Position numbers and translations under genes: made by a program
Source: Chromatiaceae bacterium
GTDB taxonomy: Bacteria; Pseudomonadota; Gammaproteobacteria; Chromatiales; Chromatiaceae
Direction of reading: 5' to 3'
Assembly (NCBI GenBank): GCA_024235215.1
Contig: JACKMU010000005.1
Span: 124,001-188,000 of the forward strand
Length of the DNA stretch: 64,000 nt
Notes under the pieces: model-generated
Seen by the model: the letters and a program-made list of their open reading frames with translations, nothing else
What the model was told of the DNA's origin: nothing
The model's database searches: none
Shown: positions 8,978-18,590 of the stretch, in pieces
How the letters are laid out: every line of letters starts with the position of its first letter
Position numbering within the stretch: position 1 is the stretch's first letter

Positions 8978-11900
8978 TCAGTCGTGCTCCAGACGATAGA
9001 ACAGATCGACTGACTGTTCATTGCCGGAACGGCTCTCCAGCTCCAGTTTCTCGCTCAACTTCAAGCGCAGCAACACCGCGCCTTCGGGATTGAAAAGGCC
9101 CTGCGAGTAGCCGAGATAGAGATCCGGATTGAGGTATTTACCCAGTACCAGGGAACTTCCCTCCACCCCGCCGTCACCACTGTCGACGCGCAGTTCGTCC
9201 AGGCCCAACCGTTCACTCATCTGCTGCAACAGTGGCTCACCTTCGGAGAGACCGAGTGAGAGCGCCGCTCCTGCGATGTCCGCCCCTTCACTCTTGCCGG
9301 CCTGGCTGATTTTGTTGCCGGTCAGCAGATAGGCAAGCACCTCCGCATCGGGCAGAGCGGGTTCGCTGTAGATGCGCGGGCGCGGTTTCGACAGCGGACC
9401 GCTCAATGCGAGAATCGCCTTCACTTTGGCATCACGCGACATCCGTATCGCACGCAGGTCGACATCCGGATTGCCCGGCGGTCCGGCAAACAGCAGGCGC
9501 CCCTGCTCCACGGTCAAATTCTGCCCATACGACTTATATCGGCCATCGCGCAGTTCGATCTTACCGTTGACGCTGGTGCCTTTACTATCCACCCCCGCCA
9601 CCACCGCACCGGTCAGTCCGGTCTCCAGCCCGAAACCCTTGAATGTCACCTTGTCTCCCAACACCACCCGGACCTGCGCGGTCAGCTTCTGCTGCTGACT
9701 CTCGTGCTTTTTCTCGACCTGCCGGGTCACTACGATCTCGTCCTCGGAAACGGCAACTGCTCCGCTCGGCAGCTCGCGCAACACGATCGCCGCCTTGGGA
9801 ATAAGCAGATCACCCGAGAGATGCAGCTTCCCGCTCCCCTGCACAGATAGGTCGGGAGAGATAGTCACGACCGCCTCGGGCAGCCTTACCGCCTGAAAAT
9901 TGTTCCCCTTCAGCCGCAAGTCGACAGCAGGACCCGCCGCGGCAGCCAGATCCACCGCGCCGGTGACAGCCAGCTGCCCTTCACCGGAACGCAGCGCGCC
10001 ATGCACCTGCAGCGGCGAGCCACCCTCCCCACGGACCATGAGCTGAATATCCGACAGTGTAATACCCGCCGGTTGAATCACTGCGCTGCCGCGTTCTATC
10101 TGCAGAGCGCCGGTGACTTTTGGTTGTGCCACGCTGCCCCCCAGTGCCGCTTGCAGATGCAGTCTGCCAGCGACTTTCTCCAGCGCAGGAACAAAACCGG
10201 CAACCAGCGCCAGATCAGGAAACTCCACGTTGACTTCGCCGCCGAGCGGGCGCACCCCCTTCTGTTCAGCACCCAACAGCAAACGCCCGCGTGCCTGGCC
10301 GTTCTCTCCGAGCTCGAAGTTGAGATCGACGCTGCCCTGGTCCTTTGCAAAGCTGCCGCTCACCCTGGCATTGCGATAGGCTATCGCCAATGGCTCGGCG
10401 TCCTGTTCGACCCGGATCAATCCGTTGCCGGGATTCAGCCTGAACAGCAGGTTGGGCTGTTGCGTCGCGCCGCTGAGCTTGAACTCGCCATGTACTACCC
10501 CCTCTATAACCGCCGGTCCCGGCATCAGCGGAGCAAGACGGGCAAAATCGAGCTCCTCCAGCCTACCCACCAGATCCAACCCTTGTGGCTCACTCCAACC
10601 CCCTTCACTGCAGAAGCGAACTTTCTCCTGCATCAGGCAGAGCAGTCCCGAGCGCAGCTTCGTCTGACCCAGCTGCAACTTGACCGGGTCTTGCAGCCGC
10701 CATTCACCCAGGTTCGGCTCGGTCAGTTTCAGGCGTGCCAGCTCACCCTGCCAGACGCCCTCATGCAAACCACCTTCGGCACTTAATTCGGCGCGGTAAG
10801 GTTCCCCCATCAGCTTCAGTTCGAAACGATGCGAAGACTCTGTTCCGGAGAGCTGCGCACTGACTTCTGAGATCTCGAATCCCTGACCCTCCACACCGGT
10901 CAGCTTAAGTTCCCCCTGGCCGCTGCCCTCCTGCCAATTCAGGTTGAGCTTGAACCGCTGGGAGAGCAGCGTTTGATAGCCAATCCCTGAACCTGCCAAT
11001 TCGGCGGTGATGGCGGGTGATTGACGTGTGCCGACAAGCCGCCCCTTCCCGGCCAGCTCGCCCGACAGACCGGGCAGCAGCGCCGCCAGATCAGGTGCTG
11101 CGATATCGAAAGTGAGATCGAGCCGGTCATCAGCACGGCCATCGAGAAAAACCCGGTTGGGACCGGACGCAATTTTCAGCTGATCGGCCAGGAGCGTTCC
11201 ACTCCGGTAATCGAGTCCACCACTGGCGCTGATCGCCTGCCCGCGCAGCTCACCCGCCAGTTCATGTATCAGCGTTTTCACACCGATCCCACCCGCCACC
11301 TGCTCATCCAGCGCACCGCTGACGTCGACCCGTCCATGGATGCGTCCAGGCCACTCTGGCAGATAGCCGCCCGGATTGATCTGTTCCGCCAGCAACTGAA
11401 GATTCCACTGGAGCTTCTCCTCCCAGCCGATGCTGCCGTTGACGCGCAGCACACCCTCCAGCGTGCGGATCAACAGTGGCTGCGGATGCAGCTCCTGCAG
11501 GTTGCCCTGGGCCGTCAGTTCGACTGACGCGGTCGGTATCCCTTCTCCACTAATCCCGGTATCCAGCCCGAGACGATAGTCGCTGGGCACCCCGCTCAGT
11601 GTCAGGCTACCGGCCGTGGCACTGACCATCGCTGCGCCTTGTAGCGGCCAGCTCAACCCAGGCCATTCGGCGCGCAGTTCGAAACCGGGCTCCAGCTGCG
11701 CCAGGTTCAATGCAGCGTGCACCCGCAGCTCGGTCGGCGCGTTCAGCTGCAGTTCCACTTTTGGTTCCAGCGCGGTTCCCTGCAGGTGTGCCACTGCCTG
11801 AACCGCGCCGACCTGCTCACCGGTCAGCGACTGATCGGCAGCGAGCTCAAGTGTCCCATCCAGCACATGCGGTTTGACTGGCGCCATGCTGAGTGCCCCT

Positions 11901-12454
11901 GTAAGTTGGACGCCACCCGCTTCGTAGTGCAGATCACGCAACATCAACCCCCGCTCATCGAAGTTAAGCGCGAGCGCCGCCCGTTGGATTGTCTGACGGT
12001 TCTCCCCCTGTTCGAACAGGAACCGCTCCACCAGCAGCTGATCGACCTGCAGCGCGATCGGCAGCATGATATCGGGAAGCTCGGGAGGAGTGGGTGGTGT
12101 CTCCTCTGCCGGTGGCAGCTGTAGCCGTACGTCGGAGAGTTGCAGCGCCGCAATATGCAGCTTGCGATCGAAAATCGCGGCAGGATGCCAGTACAGGATC
12201 AGCTGTTCCGCTGCAAATCGGTTATCCGCCAGCACAATACTCGGGCGATTCAACTCCAACCGCTCGCGCAGACTTCCCCGGCTGCTGGCGACACTGAACT
12301 GGATATCCAACGGGCGCAGCAGAACCGGTAGCTGGCTTATCAACCAGCTGCTGCCCGACTCGGTCAGCAGCAGCGTGACCAGCAACAGCGGAGGTATCAC
12401 CGCCAGCATGCCGATGACCGCCAGCAGGCGCAGCAGAATCCGCAATACGCTCAC
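8978..12454 (-). CDS. tamB: TamB, inner-membrane component of the translocation and assembly module
   Basis: A 1158-residue protein with one N-terminal membrane anchor (about residues 5-30). A very long beta-rich middle follows, with repeating alternation of hydrophobic residues, typical of AsmA-like lipid-transfer proteins. The conserved DUF490 C-terminus is intact, including the block NPDVDLRAIRMSRDAKVKA, then PDAEVLAYLLTGN, and a final stretch ending VDLFYRLEHD. TamB spans the periplasm and works with TamA in outer-membrane protein assembly and in phospholipid transport to the outer membrane. Its ATG overlaps the tamA stop by four bases, so the pair is one operon. The length is a little below the E. 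coli protein (1259). No frame damage is seen. Confidence 0.93.
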   Translation of the reverse strand: MSVLRILLRLLAVIGMLAVIPPLLLVTLLLTESGSSWLISQLPVLLRPLDIQFSVASSRGSLRERLELNRPSIVLADNRFAAEQLILYWHPAAIFDRKLHIAALQLSDVRLQLPPAEETPPTPPELPDIMLPIALQVDQLLVERFLFEQGENRQTIQRAALALNFDERGLMLRDLHYEAGGVQLTGALSMAPVKPHVLDGTLELAADQSLTGEQVGAVQAVAHLQGTALEPKVELQLNAPTELRVHAALNLAQLEPGFELRAEWPGLSWPLQGAAMVSATAGSLTLSGVPSDYRLGLDTGISGEGIPTASVELTAQGNLQELHPQPLLIRTLEGVLRVNGSIGWEEKLQWNLQLLAEQINPGGYLPEWPGRIHGRVDVSGALDEQVAGGIGVKTLIHELAGELRGQAISASGGLDYRSGTLLADQLKIASGPNRVFLDGRADDRLDLTFDIAAPDLAALLPGLSGELAGKGRLVGTRQSPAITAELAGSGIGYQTLLSQRFKLNLNWQEGSGQGELKLTGVEGQGFEISEVSAQLSGTESSHRFELKLMGEPYRAELSAEGGLHEGVWQGELARLKLTEPNLGEWRLQDPVKLQLGQTKLRSGLLCLMQEKVRFCSEGGWSEPQGLDLVGRLEELDFARLAPLMPGPAVIEGVVHGEFKLSGATQQPNLLFRLNPGNGLIRVEQDAEPLAIAYRNARVSGSFAKDQGSVDLNFELGENGQARGRLLLGAEQKGVRPLGGEVNVEFPDLALVAGFVPALEKVAGRLHLQAALGGSVAQPKVTGALQIERGSAVIQPAGITLSDIQLMVRGEGGSPLQVHGALRSGEGQLAVTGAVDLAAAAGPAVDLRLKGNNFQAVRLPEAVVTISPDLSVQGSGKLHLSGDLLIPKAAIVLRELPSGAVAVSEDEIVVTRQVEKKHESQQQKLTAQVRVVLGDKVTFKGFGLETGLTGAVVAGVDSKGTSVNGKIELRDGRYKSYGQNLTVEQGRLLFAGPPGNPDVDLRAIRMSRDAKVKAILALSGPLSKPRPRIYSEPALPDAEVLAYLLTGNKISQAGKSEGADIAGAALSLGLSEGEPLLQQMSERLGLDELRVDSGDGGVEGSSLVLGKYLNPDLYLGYSQGLFNPEGAVLLRLKLSEKLELESRSGNEQSVDLFYRLEHD

Positions 12455-14295
12455 AAATCCGCACCCAGACCGAAGTGGATACGCCAGTCGTCGGATGATT
12501 TATCGCTGGGAAAAGCCAGATCCAGACGCAGACGCCCGATGGGTGAATACCAGCGAACACCGGTCCCGTATCCCTGTTTCAACTCCAACTCCCTGGTATT
12601 GAGGGCATTCCCTATGTCGGCAAACGCGGCCAGCCACCAATCATCACCGGCGATGGGGTGTTCGTACTCGAGACTGCCGGTAAACAGATGACGCCCCCCC
12701 TCGGGGTCACCATCAGCATCTTTGGGACCCAGAGATTTGTACTCGTAACCCCGTACGCTGTTATCACCTCCGGCAAAGAAACGCAACGAAGCCGGCAGAT
12801 TGCCAATCCCATCGCCCAATGTTGCGCCTAAACCGATACGGCCGGTGACTCTCCCCCCTTCACCAAAACGGTAGATCCCTTTAGCGCTGGCGCGCAGCTG
12901 AACGAAGGATGAGGTCGACAGCAACCCCTCGTAGGCGGCGCGCATCTCGGCACTGAGACGGTATCCTTTGCGGGTTCGCAGCGGATTGTCCGCTTTTATC
13001 CGCTCAAAATTGATACCCGGCATCAGCAGCAGTGCGGTGCTGCTGTCATCTCCTACATCCGACTGCTCATACAACAGCTCGATGAAGCGGGATTGTGTCC
13101 AGCGCTCGGACTGTAAGGTTTGCTTGGCTATCAGCGACGCACTGTCGCTGAGGATGCCGTCACTTGTTTCGTGCAACATGCGTGCACCCAGGCTGAAGTT
13201 CTCCCGGTGCGGATTCTCCCCGGGAATGATGTAGTCCGCAGTCAACCCGGACTCGACCGGAGAGAGGCGTAACTCAGATTCAAATCGGTGACCGCGCGGA
13301 TTGATATAACGGTTGTTGTAGCCAAAGCTGGTGCGTGGTCCGGTATCAGTGGCAAATCCCACGCCGGCACGCCAGGCATGCCGCGCCGCCGGTGTCAGAT
13401 CAATATCCACCGGTATCTGCCCATCAGCAGCCTGATCACGTCTGAGTTGCACCTCGACGTGCTGATAGTAACCGGCGTCACTCAGGTTTCTATCCAGCTC
13501 CTTCAGCGCGCGCGCCTCATACAGATCCCCCTCCTTGATATTCGCCAGGCGGTGAACGAAACCATCGAGCAGCGGCTGCTGGCTGAAACGCAGCTCGCCA
13601 AACCGGTAGCGCGGACCACTTTCCGCCGCGATCTCGATCTCCGCAGCCGCTTCCTCGGGATCGACACGCAGGGCCTTGTCGGTAAAAGTGAAATCGAGGT
13701 AACCCCGCTCCAGCGCAAAATCCTGCAGCTGGCGCTTGATCTCTTCGTACTGGCCATGATTGAGCGGCTCTCCTTCGGCCAGCGGTAACTTGGAGAGCAG
13801 CGGCTGCAGCGCCGGGTCACTCGCCGCCGCTCCTTTGACCACCACACTCCTGCGCGTTACCGTGACACGTTTACCCAGATCGATGGACAACTCCGCGTGC
13901 CAGCACGCGCCGCTGCGCTCCAGCTTTTTCTCAATTTGCGTACGGTAGTAGCCGAAAGCGCGCAACGCCGGATCGAGATCCTTTTCCGCCCGTTTGAAGA
14001 GCCGTTCGACACGCCAGGCGGGTGCGTCACAGGGCTCCGACAACAGCGCCAGGTGCGCGCGCAGATTCTCCAACAACGCCGTCTCCCCACCCGGAACTTT
14101 GAGGGTCACCTCGCTGTGGACAGGCCACGCCAGGAGTAACAGCAACAACAGCAACCCACGGTGCGGCAGAATGCTGTCCGTTCCGGCCAGGAAGAATATG
14201 CTGGTTGAGGCCGCGACTGCTCGACCAAGGAGTTTTGTCAAAGGATCCACTCTTAAATCTGACTTACAGGGGTTGATTTTACACGATCCAGGCAC
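12451..14295 (-). CDS. tamA: TamA, Omp85-family outer-membrane protein
   Basis: A 614-residue Omp85 protein: a hydrophobic export segment (poly-Leu near residues 48-55, then AWPVHSE), POTRA-like repeats through about residue 290, and a C-terminal beta-barrel. The barrel carries the Omp85 signature FFAGGDNSVRGYEYKSLGP near residue 510, with the RGY loop that reaches into the barrel. The export segment begins almost 45 residues in, so the true start is probably downstream of the ATG at 14295. I see no strong ribosome site to decide and keep the longest form. TamA pairs with TamB, whose gene follows with a four-base overlap. Confidence 0.92.
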   Translation of the reverse strand: MPGSCKINPCKSDLRVDPLTKLLGRAVAASTSIFFLAGTDSILPHRGLLLLLLLLAWPVHSEVTLKVPGGETALLENLRAHLALLSEPCDAPAWRVERLFKRAEKDLDPALRAFGYYRTQIEKKLERSGACWHAELSIDLGKRVTVTRRSVVVKGAAASDPALQPLLSKLPLAEGEPLNHGQYEEIKRQLQDFALERGYLDFTFTDKALRVDPEEAAAEIEIAAESGPRYRFGELRFSQQPLLDGFVHRLANIKEGDLYEARALKELDRNLSDAGYYQHVEVQLRRDQAADGQIPVDIDLTPAARHAWRAGVGFATDTGPRTSFGYNNRYINPRGHRFESELRLSPVESGLTADYIIPGENPHRENFSLGARMLHETSDGILSDSASLIAKQTLQSERWTQSRFIELLYEQSDVGDDSSTALLLMPGINFERIKADNPLRTRKGYRLSAEMRAAYEGLLSTSSFVQLRASAKGIYRFGEGGRVTGRIGLGATLGDGIGNLPASLRFFAGGDNSVRGYEYKSLGPKDADGDPEGGRHLFTGSLEYEHPIAGDDWWLAAFADIGNALNTRELELKQGYGTGVRWYSPIGRLRLDLAFPSDKSSDDWRIHFGLGADL

Positions 14296-14441
14296 CTTCC
14301 ACCGTTTATTCGATCCCTACAGCGCGTGAGGACAGCGGGGTCAGCCTGAGCTGAAATGATTGGTGTACACCTGTCATCTCCATCCAGACTATGATTTCCA
14401 GGAGGTAACGATCGGATGCTGACCCATCAGAGGAAACCAAC

Positions 14442-15215
14442 ATGCGACCATTAAACGGGGCCAACATTCTCCTCCTCCTTCGCAATAAAGGCGCAACAAA
14501 CTGGGAAGAACTATGCGCCGGCCTGGGACTCAACCCCGAAAAGCCCGAACATGAGACCCTGATTCCGTCGCTCCTACGCAATCTCCACGAACTTCGCCAA
14601 CTGGGTCTGGTCCAGTTTGCAGTGGATACTGCCGCACCTGACACTGTGGTTGGTGAAATCCGGCATACCCAACTCTGGAACCAGTTCCACCAAGCCCTTG
14701 GTGGTCAGCGACTAGTGGATCTCGCTACCCTGACTCCGAATACCCTGGTCATCCAGCCTTACTTCGGCCGACCAAAGGAACCTGTGGAACCGCTCGATGT
14801 CTTCGTGGTGATGCCCTTTCTCAAAGAACTGGAGCCGGTCTATAACGATCACATACAGAAGGTCGTTATGACTGAGTTACACCTCAGAGCAAAAAGAGGG
14901 GATGATTTCTTCAGCTCCCACGAAATCATCTCGGATGTTTGGGCTGGCATTAACGCAGCCAAGGTCATCATCGCTGATATCACGGGTCATAATGCCAATG
15001 TTTTTTACGAAATCGGGCTCGCCCACACCGTTGGCAAACCTGTGGTTCTGATCACCCGGAACCTTGCTGCAGTGCCCTTCGACGTGAATCATTTTCGGGT
15101 TATTTTCTACGAAAACACGAAACAGGGAATGCAGGATTTCGAACAGAAACTGACAAAAACGCTGCAGGAAACATTGGGATTAAGAGATGAACACGAAAAA
15201 AACGCTAGTGAATAA
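14442..15215 (+). CDS. Winged-helix protein with nucleoside deoxyribosyltransferase/TIR-like C-terminal domain
   Basis: 257 residues. The first ~100 look like a small helical, winged-helix-type domain (NWEELCAGLGL, then LLRNLHELRQLGLVQF). Residues 119-240 match the NDT/TIR-like superfamily: a first strand DVFVVMPF, then ADITGHNANVFYEIGLAH near 178-195 with a conserved Glu at about 190, then GKPVVLITR. In that superfamily such a Glu attacks N-glycosidic bonds of nucleosides or NAD; here it is only a positional match. An AGAGGA ribosome site precedes the ATG by about nine bases. It stands alone between tamA and the converging glutamate dehydrogenase, with no recognisable defence partner. The family is common in stress and phage-defence settings; the role here is unknown. 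Confidence 0.65.
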   Translation: MRPLNGANILLLLRNKGATNWEELCAGLGLNPEKPEHETLIPSLLRNLHELRQLGLVQFAVDTAAPDTVVGEIRHTQLWNQFHQALGGQRLVDLATLTPNTLVIQPYFGRPKEPVEPLDVFVVMPFLKELEPVYNDHIQKVVMTELHLRAKRGDDFFSSHEIISDVWAGINAAKVIIADITGHNANVFYEIGLAHTVGKPVVLITRNLAAVPFDVNHFRVIFYENTKQGMQDFEQKLTKTLQETLGLRDEHEKNASE

Positions 15216-15313
15216 GCGCCCAATACGATAAGCAAGAATCTCTGCAACAAGTTGCCTTTCTGACAGCAACGCTACGACCAGATAACTTTGAGTGATACCT
15301 TTCTGCGCTTCGG

Positions 15314-18300
15314 TCAGCCGGCCGCAGACTCCAGGTAGCGTGGAAAACGTTTCAGCTGCGCCTCCACAATGGAGGCGAACACACTGCTGTCGTCGCCCGT
15401 ATAGACCATGGAAGAGGCCAGTGTGCTGGCCAGAATAGCGTGCTTCACTTTCGCCGGAAGGCGCGCGATGCGCGCGCGGTAGCGCGCCTCCCGGCGAATC
15501 ATGCGTGTCATGGAATGGAGCAGTGCATTGGCGTAGTCCGGCTGCCGGCAGAGCTCCGGGTGAGCCTCGAAGTAGTCGAAAAAACCGGTGTAGTTGCGAT
15601 TGATTTCGCGGCTGATCCGATCGGACAGTTCGGTGTAGCTGAGCGTACCAGCCGCCTCGCGGTGGCGTTTCAGGATCGCCTCAGCCTCCTGCTCAGCCAG
15701 CAGATTGAGAATGGCGATGACGTCGGCAACATATTCCGCCTTGTGCTGCAGGAACTCATCGTCGCTCAGCATCAGATTGGCCAGAATCTCATAGGAGGAT
15801 GAGATGACCCCGCACTTGTTGGCAGATGCGTCACGCATCACCACCACGCCGCGTTTCTGCAGTTCGCTGCGAGCCTCCGGGGTTATGAACGAGTTGGCGC
15901 CTTCCACGATGACCCAGGCAGTCGGCTCCCCGTCCGCGGAGAAAAAATGCTGCACATTGCTGGCGTCAATCGTCTCCGGTCGTCCCCCTGCGGGGATGAA
16001 GAGGTCTGTCTCAACGGTAAATGCCAACCGGTTATAGGCACGGTAGAAGTCGTCGTTGGAGATCCACAACTGCTCCAGCCCGTCAGCGGTCGCAAGCACC
16101 TTCTTGTAGAGCTTGCGCATCCCCTCATTGCGATTCTCTCTCCGGTAGAGAATATAACCGCCGGGATGCAACGCGGCAGGATCGTAGGCATCGAGATCCG
16201 CCTGGAGCAATAGTTTGTTCAATTCAGTGTGATCCAGACCTGACGGATCGTAGAGCGCGCCGGTGCCGTCGATGATCAGCTTGATCTGCACCTTGGGACA
16301 ACGCGCCAACAGCAGACGCATGGCATTGCCGGCCACATCGCCGTTGGGACCGCCGGTGAGTTTTACGCTGAAGCTCTGGGTGTGCATATCGATGCCCAGT
16401 TCCCGCATGGTCACCTCGGCAAAGCGCACCACACCGATCGAGGTCACACCGAACTCTTTGTGATTTATGCCGATCTTTTTGCTGGAGATGATCCCCTTCC
16501 CCAGCACATAGCCGCGCTTAACCGCCTGTGCCGCGATCAGCTCGATCATCTCGTTGTACATGTTCTCGTCGGGGCCCAGCTCGATCGGCTCTTCCTGACC
16601 ATAGTAGTCCACCACACGCGGATCGGCAGCTTTCCCCGCTCTGGTGACGTAGAGATCGAGGAACGCATTGATGAATCCAAATTGCAGCTTGTAGAGATGC
16701 TGGTTCAGCAGTGCCTTGCTGTCACCCGGGCTGGTGTTCAGAATGGCCACCAGTTTCGAGCCGCCTTCGTAGATATCCTTGTTCTTCAGGTGCTGGGTGT
16801 GGGCCAGAACATAGTTCTCCCGGAACAGCGTATTGGCGCTGGTGATGTAGTCGTCCCGCCCCTGGGTCATCAGGGTACGCCAGCCACCACGTGCGATATC
16901 CGAAAATCCGATGTGGTAGCCGGAGCCGTTTCTGCCGAGAAAAAAGGTGATTCTGAAGGGGCGGTCAGCTGGCAGGTCGGAGGTGAACTGTTCACCGAGT
17001 TCATCCAGGTAGGCGGGATCGAGACGAAAGGCCAGCGCATGTTTTTCCGCAATGAAGAAATTGCTCTTCAGCGTATATTTGATAAATGACAGTGCACAAC
17101 GAAAGATGGTCCGCCGAAAACCATCCAGAAAACGCCTGCCGGTATCGTAATTCTCCACCAGCGTGCGCGTCTCCTGCAGCGTTTCGTTGTAGACCCGCTC
17201 GCGTTCGTCAGCCTGCGGATCGAAGCGGGCATAGAAAAGCTTGACCAGTTGCAGTGTGATGTCGGGATGGTTGTGGAAGGCGCGCATGATCCCTTCCAGG
17301 TCGAAAGTGTCAGGCCGGTTATGGGCCAGATTGGTGTGACAGAACCCGATCATTGCATCCACCAGACTCGCATCGGCACCACTGCATACGCCCGCCTGAA
17401 CGAACAGTTCGTAGCTTACCGAATTGCTGGAGAGAATCTGGGTGTTGTAGAGCTCACGCTGCAGCAGCTTGAACACTTCCGAGTCGGTGGTGAGTTTACT
17501 GCCATCGACCATGCGAATATAGAAATTGGCCAGAAAATAGGGGTGAACACCGTCGTTGATCATCAACGAGTAAGCTCTGTGGACTTCGATATTCAACCGG
17601 TTGACCACCTCCATGACCTGCAGCAGAAATCCTTTGTACGGCGGGTTGCCAATGCCGAGCATCAGCCGGTACTCCTCCTTTCCCTCGCCGTCTGACAGCG
17701 GTTCGAGTTGCAGACCAACGCCGTCGCTGGCGCTGGTCTGCCAGTAGAGGTAGAGCAGACGCGCCACCCGCTTCACTGAGGAGACCCGCACGTACTCTTC
17801 ATTATTGCGCCACAGCATCTGCAGCATTTCTGCTGCTGCCGTCGCTTCAATAGCTGCATCGAACCGTTTCAGTGCCTCCAGAATCCGGTCAGCGAGCTCT
17901 GCCGGAACCGGATTGTCGTTGTGCGGAACCACCTCCTGGTCCTGTAACGTGCCGTAATCGAAACGCAGCACTTCAAGCTGCTCGTTGGAATCCGGCAGCG
18001 GTGCCGTGGAGGTGGTCATCTCGGCATAGACGATATTTTTCATTCCCAAATCACGTAGTGCCTGATAGAGCGATCCGGGCGTACTGAGCTGCGCGATCAT
18101 ACTGCGCTCGGGCCGGTTGACCAGATTGAGAAAGCGGTAGTCGTCCAAGCGATGAAGATTGATCGCCAGCATCGTGAGCGCTTCCACATCATCTTGGTTG
18201 AAGCTGAAGAAGTAACGATGCATCTCCGCCTGCAGCCAGGCGAGATTCCCATCGAGCTGCCGCTGATCCGAGCCGATCTGCTTCTTTATCGCTTCCAGAA

Positions 18301-18319
18301 CCGTTGCTTCGTTCATCAT
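15314..18319 (-). CDS. gdhB: NAD-specific glutamate dehydrogenase, large-subunit class
   Basis: A 1001-residue NAD-dependent glutamate dehydrogenase of the large type. These oxidise glutamate to 2-oxoglutarate and ammonia and are used catabolically. The catalytic region begins near residue 450 with IGFSDIARGGWRT and continues through KNKDIYEGGSKLVAIL, a TGGPNGDVAGNAM dinucleotide-binding block near 675 and WVIVEGANSFITPEA near 805. It is shorter than the ~1600-residue L180 class and lacks that class's long N-terminus. A GGAGAGGGA ribosome site precedes the ATG at 18319. It lies downstream of gabDT on the same strand, about 270 bases away. It would recycle the glutamate made when GabT transaminates GABA. 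No damage is seen. Confidence 0.85.
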   Translation of the reverse strand: MMNEATVLEAIKKQIGSDQRQLDGNLAWLQAEMHRYFFSFNQDDVEALTMLAINLHRLDDYRFLNLVNRPERSMIAQLSTPGSLYQALRDLGMKNIVYAEMTTSTAPLPDSNEQLEVLRFDYGTLQDQEVVPHNDNPVPAELADRILEALKRFDAAIEATAAAEMLQMLWRNNEEYVRVSSVKRVARLLYLYWQTSASDGVGLQLEPLSDGEGKEEYRLMLGIGNPPYKGFLLQVMEVVNRLNIEVHRAYSLMINDGVHPYFLANFYIRMVDGSKLTTDSEVFKLLQRELYNTQILSSNSVSYELFVQAGVCSGADASLVDAMIGFCHTNLAHNRPDTFDLEGIMRAFHNHPDITLQLVKLFYARFDPQADERERVYNETLQETRTLVENYDTGRRFLDGFRRTIFRCALSFIKYTLKSNFFIAEKHALAFRLDPAYLDELGEQFTSDLPADRPFRITFFLGRNGSGYHIGFSDIARGGWRTLMTQGRDDYITSANTLFRENYVLAHTQHLKNKDIYEGGSKLVAILNTSPGDSKALLNQHLYKLQFGFINAFLDLYVTRAGKAADPRVVDYYGQEEPIELGPDENMYNEMIELIAAQAVKRGYVLGKGIISSKKIGINHKEFGVTSIGVVRFAEVTMRELGIDMHTQSFSVKLTGGPNGDVAGNAMRLLLARCPKVQIKLIIDGTGALYDPSGLDHTELNKLLLQADLDAYDPAALHPGGYILYRRENRNEGMRKLYKKVLATADGLEQLWISNDDFYRAYNRLAFTVETDLFIPAGGRPETIDASNVQHFFSADGEPTAWVIVEGANSFITPEARSELQKRGVVVMRDASANKCGVISSSYEILANLMLSDDEFLQHKAEYVADVIAILNLLAEQEAEAILKRHREAAGTLSYTELSDRISREINRNYTGFFDYFEAHPELCRQPDYANALLHSMTRMIRREARYRARIARLPAKVKHAILASTLASSMVYTGDDSSVFASIVEAQLKRFPRYLESAAG

Positions 18320-18543
18320 TCGCTTGTCCCTCTCCGGTTGAATCAGCTCGCCATTCGCCCGCTACAGTTGCTGCGGTATGCTTAGCCCATCACTCCGAAC
18401 GGCTATCGATCAGGAATCAAATGGCCAGTCTGAAGGTGCGATCTCGTGGATGTTCGATAGAGAGAGCCAGATGGCGCTTGGGCTATTTAACGATGCTGGC
18501 AGTCTCATTGTGGTGGACGGGCGGGTGACAACCGGACCGATTC

Positions 18544-18572
18544 CAGCGGGAGTCGCCTTGCTCATCCCGCTG
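18544..18572 (-). terminator. Hairpin after gabT (weak terminator candidate)
   Basis: An 8-bp perfect inverted repeat (CAGCGGGA / TCCCGCTG) with a 13-base loop lies just past the gabT stop. No T-run follows on the minus strand, so intrinsic termination is doubtful; it could simply separate gabDT from the glutamate dehydrogenase gene. Confidence 0.3.
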
Positions 18573-18590
18573 CAGCCGATCCGATCCATG

